DNA of 12,569 nt from Comamonadaceae bacterium (GTDB lineage: Bacteria; Pseudomonadota; Gammaproteobacteria; Burkholderiales; Burkholderiaceae_C): the NCBI GenBank assembly GCA_947457975.1, contig CANGYC010000041.1, forward strand, positions 1 to 12,569. Reading direction: 5' to 3'. The notes under the pieces are model-generated. The model saw only the letters and a list, made by a program, of their open reading frames with translations. It was not told where the DNA came from and ran no database searches. The position numbers and the translations under genes are program-made. Positions 1 to 8,265 of the stretch are shown in pieces. Within the stretch, counting starts at the first letter, position 1. Every line of letters begins with the position of its first letter.

Positions 1-701
1 GCCAGCAGGCACGGGATGGCCAGTTGCACGACACCCAGCATGGCGAGCCAGCCGATGTCGTGCGCGCTGGCCTGCAGCGGCCAGGCCAGCGGCAGCGCCA
101 GCCCGGCGGAGATGAGCGCGCCCAGCAGCACGGCCGGCAGCATGTCGGCCGGCTCGACACCCCGGGCCGCCTGCGACTTGAGGTGCTGCAGCAGCGTCCA
201 GTTGACGGCCGCCGCCACCGGCACCGCCAGCGCCACCAGCGTGCCCAGCCACTGGCGCGCATCGCCGCCCTGCACGTTGGCACCGTGCATCCAGGCAATG
301 CCGACACCGGCCAGCGCGATGGCCACCCAGGTGCGCAGTTCGAGCCGGTGCCCGAGCACGGCGCGCGACAGCAGCGCGGTGAACAGCGGGCCCACGGCCA
401 TCGTCACCAGCACATTGGCCACCGAGGTGAGCGTGAGCGCCACCATGAAGGCCGTGAACATGACGCTCCAGCACACGCCCGACAGCCACAGCGCGCGCCC
501 ACCGGCGCGCAGCGTGGCCATCAGCTGCCGCGGCCCGCGCAGCGCCAGCAAGAGCACCACCAGACCCAGCGCGTTGAAGGCACTGCGCCAGAACGTCACC
601 TCGAAAGCCGCCGCGCCTTCGAGCCAGCGCGACACGACACCGGCGATGCTCCACATCAGGGTGACGGCCAGCATCGTGACAAGGGCCTGGGGTCGGGTCA
701 T
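1..701 (-). CDS. EamA/DMT-family membrane transporter (partial, C-terminus beyond window)
   Basis: Reading the minus strand from an ATG at 699-701 gives an open frame of 233 codons that leaves the window at base 1, so the C-terminus is missing. The start reads MTRPQALVTMLAVTLMWSIA, and the rest is a chain of hydrophobic segments. Motifs typical of the drug/metabolite transporter superfamily are visible: an early W-S-I-A-G helix, EVTFWRSAFNALGL near residue 35, and a T-S-V-A-N-V-L-V segment near residue 100, followed by a helix ending in the first EamA repeat. A second repeat begins near residue 165 (VPVAAAVNWTLLQHL). Family members have about 280-300 residues and ten membrane helices, and act as inner-membrane exporters or permeases of small metabolites; the substrate cannot be read from sequence. 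No strong Shine-Dalgarno precedes the ATG, and no better in-frame start is seen upstream. The gene lies about 30 bases after a terminator, so it may have its own weak promoter or depend on readthrough. Confidence 0.85.
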   Translation of the reverse strand, partial: MTRPQALVTMLAVTLMWSIAGVVSRWLEGAAAFEVTFWRSAFNALGLVVLLLALRGPRQLMATLRAGGRALWLSGVCWSVMFTAFMVALTLTSVANVLVTMAVGPLFTALLSRAVLGHRLELRTWVAIALAGVGIAWMHGANVQGGDARQWLGTLVALAVPVAAAVNWTLLQHLKSQAARGVEPADMLPAVLLGALISAGLALPLAWPLQASAHDIGWLAMLGVVQLAIPCLL

Positions 702-731
702 GCGGGCAGTCGTGGGGTTCTGGAACCGATG

Positions 732-760
732 AAAAAAGGGCTGCCCGGTCGGGGCAGCCC
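732..760 (-). terminator. Intrinsic terminator of the PEP-CTERM protease gene
   Basis: A perfect 9-bp GC-rich stem (GGGCTGCCC pairing with GGGCAGCCC, arms 738-746 and 752-760) encloses a 5-base loop. On the minus strand it is followed by six T residues (732-737). It sits about 50 bases past the protease stop codon at 810-812. The T-run exists only for minus-strand transcription, so it is not bidirectional. Confidence 0.88.
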
Positions 761-774
761 TCGATTCTGAGCGA

Positions 775-791
775 TCGGGCCCGAGGCCCGA
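775..791 (-). other. Small perfect hairpin between the protease stop and its terminator
   Basis: TCGGGCC (775-781) and GGCCCGA (785-791) form a 7-bp perfect stem with a 3-base loop. It lies in the 3' untranslated region of the protease gene, just before the main terminator hairpin. No T-run follows it, so it is unlikely to terminate by itself; it may protect the 3' end or be chance in GC-rich DNA. Confidence 0.35.
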
Positions 792-809
792 CCGTGCAAC
801 GGCGCCGAA

Positions 810-1925
810 TCAGTCGGCGCGCTGGCGGCGGCGAGCCGCGGCACCGATGGCCAGCAGGCCCAGCGCCATCAGGGCGTAGGTCTCGGGCTCGGGCACGGCA
901 ACGACCACCGCGCCACCCGTCACCGACTGCAGCCAGGGGATGTAGGGCGTCAGCACCATGCCGCCCGAACCCGAGCCGAAGGTGCCCTGCACCTGGCCTT
1001 CGAAGAAGGTGGTGCCGTAGGTGTTGTTGCCCACGACCACCCACCGATCGCCCAGACGCTGGAACGACGGGCCGCCGGAGTCGCCGCCACCGAGGGCAGT
1101 CTCGACGTTGTTGTCCAGCCCCGGCGTGCACACGCCGTACAGCGTGCAGTGGGTGTTCTGGCCGGCGCCGTCGAAGTCGGACTGCCAGACCTCGTTGAAG
1201 CCGGTGAAGTTCTGCTCGTCGTCGCGGTCGAAGACGTCGGAGTAGTTGGCGCCGGTGCGCTTGACGAAGAAGCTCGGCGACACGTTGCCACCCGCGATGC
1301 CAGTGCCGCTGGTGCCGAAGCCGACCATGGTCTGCGGCGAGGTCTGGTTCAGCGAACCGACCTGGTAGATCGGCACCCAGCTCGGCACACTGGCCGCCGG
1401 CAGCGTGAGCACGGCGAGGTCGTCGTTCAGGCAGAAGCCCGTGACGCCGGCCGGGCACGGGCCGAAGCCCTGGTAGGCGGGGTGCATGTTCACGGCGGTG
1501 GCGGTTGCCAGCGTGAAGGTGTTCGTGCCGCCGGCCACGGCCTGGGTGTTGAAGACGACGCGCACGTCGTTGCCCGGCTGGGTGATGTCGATCACGTCGC
1601 CGAGATCGGTGGTGTCGACGCAGTGGCCGGCCGTCAGCACGTGCACCGGCGAGATCATCGAGCCCGTGCAGATGAAGCTGCCGCCGCCATAGCGGATGTT
1701 GATGCTCACGACGCCGGCCCACGGCGACGTGATCAGGTTCGGGTCGATGCGGCCCGACGGGCTGTCGGGCGGGCTGCCGGCGATGATGCTCGGGGCGAGC
1801 GAGAGGCCATCGAGCGTGGCCTGGCCGCGCAGGTTGTGGTAGCTCTGCTGGGCCTGCGCGCCCATCGACAGCGCGGCTGCGCTGGCAATGGCCAACTGGG
1901 CCAGCAGGACTGTGTTCTTCTTCAT
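810..1925 (-). CDS. Secreted trypsin-fold (S1 family) serine protease with PEP-CTERM sorting signal
   Basis: The protein has 371 residues from the ATG at 1923-1925. This start is chosen over a TTG eight codons upstream because GAGGAG lies 7 bases before it and because it begins a clean signal peptide (MKKNTVLLAQLAIASAAALS, likely cut after Ala-Gln-Ala near residue 25). The S1 catalytic triad is intact: His101 in TAGHC, Asp169 in NDDLAVL and Ser283 in GGGDSGGP. Six cysteines form three closely spaced potential disulfides: 86/102 around the catalytic His, 157/165 and 260/266. The position six before the catalytic Ser, which in trypsin is the specificity Asp189, is Ala277, and the usual Cys191 is Gly279. 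Cleavage after Lys/Arg is therefore not predicted. The C-terminus carries VPEPE (344-348), a hydrophobic helix and a basic RRRQR tail, the PEP-CTERM signal handled by exosortase. The product is probably exported, processed and held at or released from the cell surface with exopolysaccharide. The natural substrate is unknown. Confidence 0.9.
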   Translation of the reverse strand: MKKNTVLLAQLAIASAAALSMGAQAQQSYHNLRGQATLDGLSLAPSIIAGSPPDSPSGRIDPNLITSPWAGVVSINIRYGGGSFICTGSMISPVHVLTAGHCVDTTDLGDVIDITQPGNDVRVVFNTQAVAGGTNTFTLATATAVNMHPAYQGFGPCPAGVTGFCLNDDLAVLTLPAASVPSWVPIYQVGSLNQTSPQTMVGFGTSGTGIAGGNVSPSFFVKRTGANYSDVFDRDDEQNFTGFNEVWQSDFDGAGQNTHCTLYGVCTPGLDNNVETALGGGDSGGPSFQRLGDRWVVVGNNTYGTTFFEGQVQGTFGSGSGGMVLTPYIPWLQSVTGGAVVVAVPEPETYALMALGLLAIGAAARRRQRAD

Positions 1926-1932
1926 GCACTTA

Positions 1933-1938
1933 CTCCTC
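1933..1938 (-). promoter_or_regulatory. Ribosome binding site that fixes the protease start
   Basis: On the minus strand this reads GAGGAG, with 7 bases before the ATG at 1925. It supports the 371-residue form over a TTG start at 1949, which would place the binding site inside the coding sequence and spoil the signal peptide. Confidence 0.75.
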
Positions 1939-1996
1939 GGTTCTTCCAAAGCCCTGGCCCGGGTGGTGCGGCAAGGGTCCGTCGGGGCGGCGGATG

Positions 1997-2013
1997 CGCA
2001 CCGCAGCGGTGCG
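1997..2013. promoter_or_regulatory. Perfect 17-base dyad in the protease leader (candidate operator or leader hairpin)
   Basis: CGCACCGC and GCGGTGCG flank a single central base, giving two perfect 8-base arms, 72 to 88 bases upstream of the protease ATG. The same upstream stretch holds a smaller dyad, CTCG-TTT-CGAG, at 2023-2033. The dyad could bind a dimeric regulator or fold as a hairpin in the 5' untranslated region. I could not place convincing -35 and -10 boxes in 1950-2070, so the promoter itself is unassigned. Confidence 0.4.
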
Positions 2014-2071
2014 GCCGTATCCCTCGTTTCGAGTAAGCAGATTCTGGACTTGATGACAGCCCCGTGACCTG

Positions 2072-2094
2072 CCCACCCCTCGGATCGGGGTGGG
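2072..2094 (-). terminator. GC-rich hairpin after typA (weak terminator candidate)
   Basis: CCCACCCC (2072-2079) pairs with GGGTGGGG read as GGGGTGGG (2087-2094) over a 7-base loop, giving an 8-bp stem 25 bases past the typA stop. No T-run follows on the minus strand, so it is not a textbook intrinsic terminator. It may act with Rho or as a 3'-end stabiliser at the end of the translation operon. Confidence 0.4.
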
Positions 2095-2118
2095 GTGTTC
2101 CCCTCAGATGAGGTCGGC

Positions 2119-3945
2119 TCAGCTTTCGCGGCTGGCGCGCTTGCGCTCGTGTTCGCTCAGATAGCGCTTGCGCACGCGGATGCTCTTCGGCGTGATCTCG
2201 ACCAGCTCGTCGTCCTCGATGAACTCGACGCCGTACTCCAGCGTGAGGTCGATCGGGGGCGTGATCTTGATCGCGTCTTCCTTGCCGCTGACGCGGAAGT
2301 TCGTCAGCTGCTTGGTGCGCGTGGCGTTCACCACCAGATCGTTGTCGCGGTTGTGGATGCCGACGATCATGCCCTCATAGACCGGGTCGTTCGGCTTCAC
2401 GAACATGCGGCCCCGGTCGTCGAGCTTGCCGAGCGCATAGGTGAAGATCTCGCCCGCGTCCATGCTGATCAGCACGCCGTTCTTGCGGCTGGCGATCTCG
2501 CCGCGGTGCGGCTCGTAGCCGTCGAAGATGTTGCTGATGAGGCCCGAGCCGCGCGTCAGGTTCATGAACTCGTTGCTGAAGCCGATCAGGCCGCGCGCCG
2601 GAATGCGGTACTCCAGGCGCACACGGCCCTGGCCATCGGGCTCCATGTTCACCAGCTCGCCCTTGCGCTCGCCCAGGGCCTGCATCACGCCGCCCTGGTG
2701 CTGCTCTTCCACGTCGGCGGTCACCAGCTCGATCGGTTCGCACTTCTCGCCGTTGATCTCCTGGAACACCACGCGCGGCTTGCTGACGGCCAGCTCGTAG
2801 CCTTCGCGGCGCATGTTCTCCAGCAGGATGGTCAGGTGCAGTTCGCCCCGGCCCATGACTTCGAAGACGCCGTCTTCCTTGGTTTCGCTGACGCGCAGCG
2901 CCACGTTGCTTTGCAGCTCCTTCTGCAGGCGATCCCAGATCTGGCGGCTGGTAACGTACTTGCCTTCGCGCCCGGCCAGCGGGCTGGTGTTGACGCAGAA
3001 GTTCATGGTCAGGGTGGGCTCGTCGACCTTGAGCATCGGCAGCGGCGCCGGGTTGACGGGCTCCGTGATGGTGACGCCGATGCCTACTTCGTCGATGCCG
3101 TTGATCAGGACAATGTGGCCGGGGCCGGCTTCGGTCACTTGCACGCGATCCAGGCCCTGGAAGGTCAACACCTGGTTGATGCGGCCCTTGACCGCCTTGC
3201 CGTCCGGGCCTTCCATGACCAGAACGTCCATCGAGGGCTTGATCGTGCCCTGGCTGATGCGGCCCACGCCGATGCGGCCCACGAAGGTGGAGAAGTCCAG
3301 CGCCGAGATCTGCAGCTGCAGGGGCGCCGTCTCATCACCGCTGTTGGGCGGCACGTGCTTGAGCACCGTGTCGAACAGGGCCGACATGTCCGGGCCCCAC
3401 TGCTCGCCGGGCGTGCCTTCTGTCAGCGAGGTCCAGCCGTTGATGCCCGAGGCGTAAACCACGGGGAAGTCCAGCTGCTCGTCGGTGGCGCCGAGTTTGT
3501 CGAACAGGTCGAAGGCGGCGTTGACCACCTTGTCCGGGTTGGCGCCGGGCTTGTCGACCTTGTTCACCACCACGATGGGCTTGAGGCCCAGGGCCAGCGC
3601 CTTTTTGGTGACAAAGCGCGTCTGGGGCATGGGGCCTTCCTGCGCATCGATCAGCAGCACCACGCCGTCGACCATGGACAGGGCCCGCTCCACCTCACCG
3701 CCGAAGTCGGCGTGGCCAGGGGTGTCGACGATGTTGATGTGCGTGTCCTTCCAGGACACCGCGCAGTTCTTGGCCAGGATGGTGATGCCGCGCTCGCGCT
3801 CGATGGCGTTGTTGTCGATCACCGTGTCCACCACTTTTTCGTGGTCGGCAAAGGTGCCGGACTGGCGCAACAACTGGTCGACCATGGTGGTCTTGCCGTG
3901 GTCCACGTGGGCAATGATGGCGATGTTTCTAATTTGCTTGCTCAT
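2119..3945 (-). CDS. typA: Ribosome-binding translational GTPase TypA/BipA
   Basis: This 608-residue protein is full length for the family (E. coli BipA has about 607). The G-domain motifs are all present: AHVDHGKTT (12-20, G1), RGITI (52-56, G2), DTPGH (74-78, G3), NKVD (128-131, G4) and an ASGING G5 segment. They are followed by EF-G-like domains II, III and V and the BipA-specific C-terminal domain ending in a basic tail. The family binds the ribosome at the factor site and supports 50S assembly, growth at low temperature and stress responses. The ATG at 3943-3945 has AGGGA 6 bases upstream and lies 11 bases after the truB stop, so typA is most likely the last gene of the rimP-truB transcript. 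A GC-rich hairpin lies just beyond its stop codon. Confidence 0.97.
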   Translation of the reverse strand: MSKQIRNIAIIAHVDHGKTTMVDQLLRQSGTFADHEKVVDTVIDNNAIERERGITILAKNCAVSWKDTHINIVDTPGHADFGGEVERALSMVDGVVLLIDAQEGPMPQTRFVTKKALALGLKPIVVVNKVDKPGANPDKVVNAAFDLFDKLGATDEQLDFPVVYASGINGWTSLTEGTPGEQWGPDMSALFDTVLKHVPPNSGDETAPLQLQISALDFSTFVGRIGVGRISQGTIKPSMDVLVMEGPDGKAVKGRINQVLTFQGLDRVQVTEAGPGHIVLINGIDEVGIGVTITEPVNPAPLPMLKVDEPTLTMNFCVNTSPLAGREGKYVTSRQIWDRLQKELQSNVALRVSETKEDGVFEVMGRGELHLTILLENMRREGYELAVSKPRVVFQEINGEKCEPIELVTADVEEQHQGGVMQALGERKGELVNMEPDGQGRVRLEYRIPARGLIGFSNEFMNLTRGSGLISNIFDGYEPHRGEIASRKNGVLISMDAGEIFTYALGKLDDRGRMFVKPNDPVYEGMIVGIHNRDNDLVVNATRTKQLTNFRVSGKEDAIKITPPIDLTLEYGVEFIEDDELVEITPKSIRVRKRYLSEHERKRASRES

Positions 3946-3956
3946 GCTTTTTCCCT

Positions 3957-4937
3957 TCAGGCCATCGTGGCCAGGAGTGCCTGGCTGGGTGGCGAACTTT
4001 CCAAAATCTGTTGAATTTCAAGGGGGCTCAACAAACGGCCCGGTATCAACTCACCCGCCCTGACGTGGGCGGTGCCCAGGAGGGCGCGGGGCTGGTCTCC
4101 GTAGACGGCCACCTGGTCCGCATCCGGCCAGGGACCCCGCCGGCGCAATCCGCTGAGGAATCGGCCGGCATTATCGGTATCAAGGGTGACAGGCTCATGA
4201 CCTGGCAGCAGCGCATCGAGGGGGAGCAGGGCCGCTTGGCGCTCGCCCTCCTCCATGGCCTCGAGCTGTGCCAGCGTCACGCACTGGGCCATCTCGAACG
4301 GGCCCGTGGCGATGCGGCGCAAGTGGCTCAGGTGCCCTCCGCAGCCCAGGGCCTCGCCAATGTCCTCGCCCAGCGTGCGGATGTAGGTGCCCTTGCTGCA
4401 GTGCACGCGCAGGCGCACAAAAGGGGCCTCGCCTTCGAGCTGCCATTGCAGCAAGTCCAGGTCATGGATCACCACCTCGCGGGGCTCACGCTCGACCACT
4501 TCGCCTTCACGGGCGTATTCGTAAAGTGCCTTACCGTCTTTCTTGAGCGCGCTGTGCATGGGTGGCACCTGGCGAATAGGGCCCATGAAACGGTCCAGCA
4601 CCTCCACCAGTTGGCCCACGGAGCACTGCACCGGCCGGCTCGCGATCACATCGCCCTCGGCATCGGCCGTCGAGGTCTGGATGCCCAGGCGAATCTCGGT
4701 CTCGTAGGTCTTGTCGGCGTCCAGATGCAACTGGCTGAACTTGGTGGCCGCACCAAAACACAAGGGCAGCACACCCGAAGCCAGCGGATCCAGGGTGCCG
4801 GTGTGGCCGGCTTTTTCAGCGCGCAGCAACCATTTGGCCTTTTGCAAAGCCTGGTTGCTGGACAGTCCCAGCGGTTTATCGAGCAGCAACACCCCGTGCA
4901 CAGGGCGCCGCTGCACCCTGGTGCGTGGCGCGTTCAC
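3957..4937 (-). CDS. truB: tRNA pseudouridine-55 synthase TruB (GTG start)
   Basis: TruB converts U55 in the T-loop of tRNAs to pseudouridine and also acts as a tRNA-folding chaperone. The 326-residue product resembles the E. coli enzyme (314 residues). It shows the catalytic motif [14 protein letters not shown] (44-57) with nucleophile Asp50, the KTYE motif with Tyr78, and [13 protein letters not shown] (182-194). The C-terminal part, from about residue 245, corresponds to the PUA-like RNA-binding region. The start codon is GTG (4935-4937), three bases after the rbfA stop. An AAGGA site lies inside the end of rbfA, 10 bases upstream. There is no other Met or suitable start before the conserved N-terminus, so GTG is well supported. 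The tight spacing to rbfA suggests translational coupling. Confidence 0.96.
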   Translation of the reverse strand: MNAPRTRVQRRPVHGVLLLDKPLGLSSNQALQKAKWLLRAEKAGHTGTLDPLASGVLPLCFGAATKFSQLHLDADKTYETEIRLGIQTSTADAEGDVIASRPVQCSVGQLVEVLDRFMGPIRQVPPMHSALKKDGKALYEYAREGEVVEREPREVVIHDLDLLQWQLEGEAPFVRLRVHCSKGTYIRTLGEDIGEALGCGGHLSHLRRIATGPFEMAQCVTLAQLEAMEEGERQAALLPLDALLPGHEPVTLDTDNAGRFLSGLRRRGPWPDADQVAVYGDQPRALLGTAHVRAGELIPGRLLSPLEIQQILESSPPSQALLATMA

Positions 4938-4940
4938 TGG

Positions 4941-5309
4941 CTAGTCGTCCTTGGCGCGGGAAGAAACAGCCTTGGCAATCAAGGCGTTCATGTCGGAGGC
5001 ACGCTCGGTGGTGCGGTCGAACTGAAAGTGCAGCGTGGGCACGGTGTGGATCATCAAACGTTTGAAAAGACCATTGCGCAGAAAACCGGCAGCCTGGTTC
5101 AAGGCCTCCTGGGCCTCTTCGGGGTCACCCACCAGCACGCTGAAGAACACCTTGGCATGGGCGTAGTCTGGAGACACCTCCACGTTTTGCACCGTGACCA
5201 TGCCCACGCGGGGGTCCTTGAGCTCGCGCGCGATCAACTCGCTCAGGTCCCGCTGGATCTGGTCGGCCACGCGGAAACCGCGGTTGGGGGTGGACGATTT
5301 CTTGCGCAT
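4941..5309 (-). CDS. rbfA: 30S ribosome-binding factor RbfA
   Basis: RbfA binds the late 30S precursor near the 5' end helix of 16S rRNA and aids its maturation, especially in the cold. The 122-residue product fits the family (E. coli 133). It starts [20 protein letters not shown] and carries the conserved [21 protein letters not shown] stretch of the KH-like fold (around 32-52) and [11 protein letters not shown] near the C-terminus. I chose the ATG at 5307-5309 rather than a TTG two codons upstream, because AAGGA lies 6 bases before the ATG but directly abuts the TTG. The gene stands between infB (52-base gap holding a stable hairpin) and truB (3-base gap). Confidence 0.95.
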   Translation of the reverse strand: MRKKSSTPNRGFRVADQIQRDLSELIARELKDPRVGMVTVQNVEVSPDYAHAKVFFSVLVGDPEEAQEALNQAAGFLRNGLFKRLMIHTVPTLHFQFDRTTERASDMNALIAKAVSSRAKDD

Positions 5310-5315
5310 TTGCAA

Positions 5316-5320
5316 TCCTT
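5316..5320 (-). promoter_or_regulatory. rbfA ribosome binding site
   Basis: AAGGA on the minus strand, 6 bases before the rbfA ATG. It decides the start against the in-frame TTG at 5315. It lies only six bases downstream of the foot of the hairpin at 5327-5355. Confidence 0.75.
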
Positions 5321-5326
5321 CAGCCT

Positions 5327-5355
5327 GGCGGCTCGCCCGCGGGGGCGAGACCGCC
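5327..5355 (-). other. Stable hairpin in the infB-rbfA intergenic region
   Basis: GGCGG-CTCGCCC (5327-5338) pairs with GGGCGAG (5343-5349) and CCGCC (5351-5355), leaving one bulged base (5350) and a 4-base loop. The 12 pairs are almost all G-C. On the minus-strand RNA it begins 6 bases after the infB stop and ends 6 bases before the rbfA Shine-Dalgarno. No T-run follows, so it should not end transcription. It could mark an RNA-processing point, shield the upstream mRNA or tune rbfA translation. Confidence 0.6.
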
Positions 5356-5361
5356 TGAGCT

Positions 5362-8241
5362 TCAGGCGCTCAGGGTCCGGGCCACTTCCTTGACCTCAAA
5401 GAACTCGAGCTGGTCGCCTTCCTTGATGTCGTTGTAGTTCTTGAGCTTGATACCGCACTCGAAGCCTTCCTTGACCTCGCGCACGTCGTCCTTGACCCGC
5501 TTGAGCGACTCGAGTTCGCCGGTGTAGACCACCACGTTGTTGCGCAGCAGGCGGAAATGGGAACTGCGGGTCACCAGACCCGAGGTCACCATACAGCCAG
5601 CGACCGTACCGATCTTCGAAGCCACGAACACCGTGCGGATCTCGGCCATGCCGATGACTTCCTCACGTTTTTCAGGTGTGAGCATGCCCGACATGGCGGC
5701 GCGCAGGTCATCCACGGCGTCGTAGATGATGTTGTAGTAACGCAGGTCGATGCCGTTGTGCTCAGCCACCTTGCGGGCCTGGGAGTCGGCACGCACATTA
5801 AAGCCAATGACCACGGGCTTGGAGGCAATGGCCAGGTTGATGTCGGACTCGGAGATGCCACCCACAGCCGAGTAAACCAGCTGCACGCGCACTTCTTCGT
5901 TGGAGAGCTTGAGCAGCGATTGCGCCAGTGCTTCCTGCGAGCCTTGCACATCGGCCTTGACGATGATGGGCAGGGTCTTGATCTCGCCCGACGCCATGTC
6001 GGAAAACATGTTTTCCAGCTTGGCTGCTTGCTGCTTGGCCAGCTTGGTGTTGCGGAACTTGCCGGCACGGTAGGTGGCAATCTCGCGTGCACGGCGCTCG
6101 TCGCTGAGCACCATGAACTCGTCGCCGGCCTGCGGCACCTCGGTCAGGCCCTGGATTTCCACCGGAATGGAGGGGCCGGCCGATTCGGTCTTGCGGCCGT
6201 TTTCGTCCAGCATGGCGCGCACGCGGCCATAGGTCTGGCCCGCCAACACCACGTCGCCGGTCTTGAGCGTGCCCGACTGCACCAGCACCGTGGCCACGGG
6301 GCCGCGGCCCTTGTCCAGCTGCGCCTCGATCACCAGGCCCTTGGCCATGGCGTCCACCGGGGCCTTGAGCTCAAGCACCTCGGCCTGCAGCAAGACCTGC
6401 TCGAGCAAGTCGTCGATGCCCTGGCCGGTTTTGGCCGACACCGCCACGAAGGGGGACTCACCACCGAACTCCTCGGGCACCACTTCCTCGGCCACCAGCT
6501 CGCTTTTCACGCGATCGGGGTTGGCATCGGGCTTATCGATTTTGTTGATGGCCACGACGATGGGCACACCCGCTGCTTTCGCGTGCTTGATGGCCTCCTT
6601 CGTCTGTGGCATCACACCGTCGTCTGCCGCCACCACCAAGATGACGATGTCGGTGGCCTGCGCGCCACGGGCACGCATGGCCGTGAAGGCCTCGTGACCC
6701 GGGGTGTCCAGGAAGGACACCATGCCACGCGGCGTCTCGACGTGGTAGGCGCCGATGTGCTGCGTGATGCCGCCAGCTTCGCCCGCAGCAACCTTGGCGC
6801 GACGGATGTAGTCGAGCAAGGAGGTTTTACCGTGGTCCACGTGGCCCATCACGGTCACCACGGGCGCACGGGTCAGCGCCTCGGCTTCCTGCCCCGACAC
6901 TTCCTCGTCGGTGAAGGCCTCGGGATCGTCCAGGGCGGCGGTGATGGCCTTGTGGCCCATTTCCTCGACCACGATCATGGCCGTGTCCTGGTCCAGCGGC
7001 TGGTTGATGGTGGCCAGCTGTCCGAGCTTCATGAGGTGCTTGATGACCTCGGAGGACTTGACGCTCATCTTGTGCGACAGCTCCGCCACCGTGATGGTCT
7101 CGGGCACGTGCACTTCGAGTGCCTTGAACTCAGCGGGCGCCACAAAGCTCGAATCGCCACGTGCATCGCGGTCGCCACGGCGGCCGCCGCGAGGGGCAGC
7201 GCGCCAGTTACCACGGCCAGGCACCGGGGTGGCGCCACGGGTTTTGATTTCTTTCTTCTTGGCCGCGTCGTCCTTCCAGGTGGACGAGAGGTTTTCAGAG
7301 CGGACTTCCTTGCGAACGCCCACACCAGCACCGGCGGCGGGAGTGGCAGCACCTGCGGCCGGCTTGGCCGCACCCGGGGCCACGACGGGCTTGTGCAAGG
7401 TGCCTTTGATGGGGGCCTTAGGCGGCTCGGGTGCGCTGAGCACGCGCTTGGGCGCATTGAGCATGGCACGGATGCCTGCGGCCTCAGCCTCGGCCTTGCG
7501 GCGCCGATCTGTCAATTCACGGGCACGCAGTGCCTCGGCTTGCAACTCAGCCTGGGCCTTGGCCTTGGCCGATGCAGCATCAGCGCTGGCCTGTGCCGAC
7601 TTGACGGCGGCATCCGCTGCAGCCTTGGCATCTGCCTCGGTGCTTTCGGGTGCGGGGCTGGAAGAAGCCGGTCCGCTGGCAGCGGCAAGGGCTTCTTCGG
7701 CAGCACGTGCCGCCTGAGCCTGGCGACGCTCTTCCTCAAGGGCGCGCTCGCGGGCTTCCTGCTCTTCACGCAGGCGGCGCTTTTCGGCCAGATCTTCTTC
7801 CTGGCGGCGCAGGAGTTCAGCCTGACGCTGAGCTTCTTCTTCTCGGCGGGTCAGCTCTGCGGCATCAATCACCTGACTGGCTTGGGCTGCGGATGCATCG
7901 CTGCTGACATCATCCTCAGCGACGGCCTCGGCGGCATCGTCTCGCTTGATGAAGGTCCTCTTTTTGCGCACTTCCACCTGGATGGTGCGGGCCTTGCCAG
8001 TGGCATCGGCCTGCTTGATCTCGGTGGTGGATTTCTTGACCAGCGTGATCTTCTTGCGCTCGGCCGTGGCCGTGCCGTGGCTGGCCTGCAGGAAGCTCAA
8101 AAGCTTTTGCTTATCGGAATCGGACACCGGGTCCGACGCCGACTTCTTGGCAACGCCAGCGCTGCTGAGTTGATCCAGCAAAACGGTCGTCGGTTTATTC
8201 AGTTCCGCTGCAAATTCAGCGACAGTGATGGTACTGGACAT
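5362..8241 (-). CDS. infB: Translation initiation factor IF-2
   Basis: IF-2 is the GTPase that brings initiator fMet-tRNA to the 30S subunit and promotes subunit joining. The 959-residue product is long but normal for this group. In order: an N-terminal IF2_N domain (about 1-55), an IF2-associated basic patch ([10 protein letters not shown], 91-100), a long Glu/Arg/Ala-rich coiled-coil and Ala/Pro-rich linker (about 125-345), a second IF2_N domain (about 377-425), then the G domain. The G domain has GHVDHGKT (466-473), DTPGH (512-516), NKID (566-569) and SAK (602-604). Domains II-IV follow, including the C-terminal fMet-tRNA-binding part ([15 protein letters not shown] around 901-915). The ATG at 8239-8241 is 24 bases after the nusA stop. 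A weak GGGA lies 7 bases upstream and a stronger GGAGG 15 bases upstream. The linker accounts for most of the extra length and is low in complexity. Confidence 0.97.
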   Translation of the reverse strand: MSSTITVAEFAAELNKPTTVLLDQLSSAGVAKKSASDPVSDSDKQKLLSFLQASHGTATAERKKITLVKKSTTEIKQADATGKARTIQVEVRKKRTFIKRDDAAEAVAEDDVSSDASAAQASQVIDAAELTRREEEAQRQAELLRRQEEDLAEKRRLREEQEARERALEEERRQAQAARAAEEALAAASGPASSSPAPESTEADAKAAADAAVKSAQASADAASAKAKAQAELQAEALRARELTDRRRKAEAEAAGIRAMLNAPKRVLSAPEPPKAPIKGTLHKPVVAPGAAKPAAGAATPAAGAGVGVRKEVRSENLSSTWKDDAAKKKEIKTRGATPVPGRGNWRAAPRGGRRGDRDARGDSSFVAPAEFKALEVHVPETITVAELSHKMSVKSSEVIKHLMKLGQLATINQPLDQDTAMIVVEEMGHKAITAALDDPEAFTDEEVSGQEAEALTRAPVVTVMGHVDHGKTSLLDYIRRAKVAAGEAGGITQHIGAYHVETPRGMVSFLDTPGHEAFTAMRARGAQATDIVILVVAADDGVMPQTKEAIKHAKAAGVPIVVAINKIDKPDANPDRVKSELVAEEVVPEEFGGESPFVAVSAKTGQGIDDLLEQVLLQAEVLELKAPVDAMAKGLVIEAQLDKGRGPVATVLVQSGTLKTGDVVLAGQTYGRVRAMLDENGRKTESAGPSIPVEIQGLTEVPQAGDEFMVLSDERRAREIATYRAGKFRNTKLAKQQAAKLENMFSDMASGEIKTLPIIVKADVQGSQEALAQSLLKLSNEEVRVQLVYSAVGGISESDINLAIASKPVVIGFNVRADSQARKVAEHNGIDLRYYNIIYDAVDDLRAAMSGMLTPEKREEVIGMAEIRTVFVASKIGTVAGCMVTSGLVTRSSHFRLLRNNVVVYTGELESLKRVKDDVREVKEGFECGIKLKNYNDIKEGDQLEFFEVKEVARTLSA

Positions 8242-8265
8242 AGTTGGGTTTCCCGGCCTCCATGA

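Noticed and set aside
16..770. Two overlapping plus-strand frames in the first 770 bases
   Set aside because: Their products are low-complexity (Ser/Ala- or Gln/Arg/His-rich). The minus strand reads as a clean EamA-type membrane protein that continues past the window edge.
1926..1949. An eight-residue N-terminal extension of the protease from a TTG
   Set aside because: It would place the GAGGAG ribosome site inside the gene and put charged residues before the signal peptide.
2095..4014. A 639-codon plus-strand frame opposite typA
   Set aside because: It mirrors typA, has the same His/Asp/Val-rich antisense composition and no domain motif. typA shows all its GTPase motifs.
4011..5393. A 460-codon plus-strand frame opposite truB and rbfA
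   Set aside because: It spans two confirmed genes on the other strand and lacks any family motif; a shadow frame.
5557..8265. A 902-codon open frame on the plus strand covering nearly all of infB
   Set aside because: It is exactly antisense to a certain IF-2 gene. Its product is rich in His, Gly, Leu and Val with no recognisable domain. Long antisense frames are expected in GC-rich genes with strong third-position bias.
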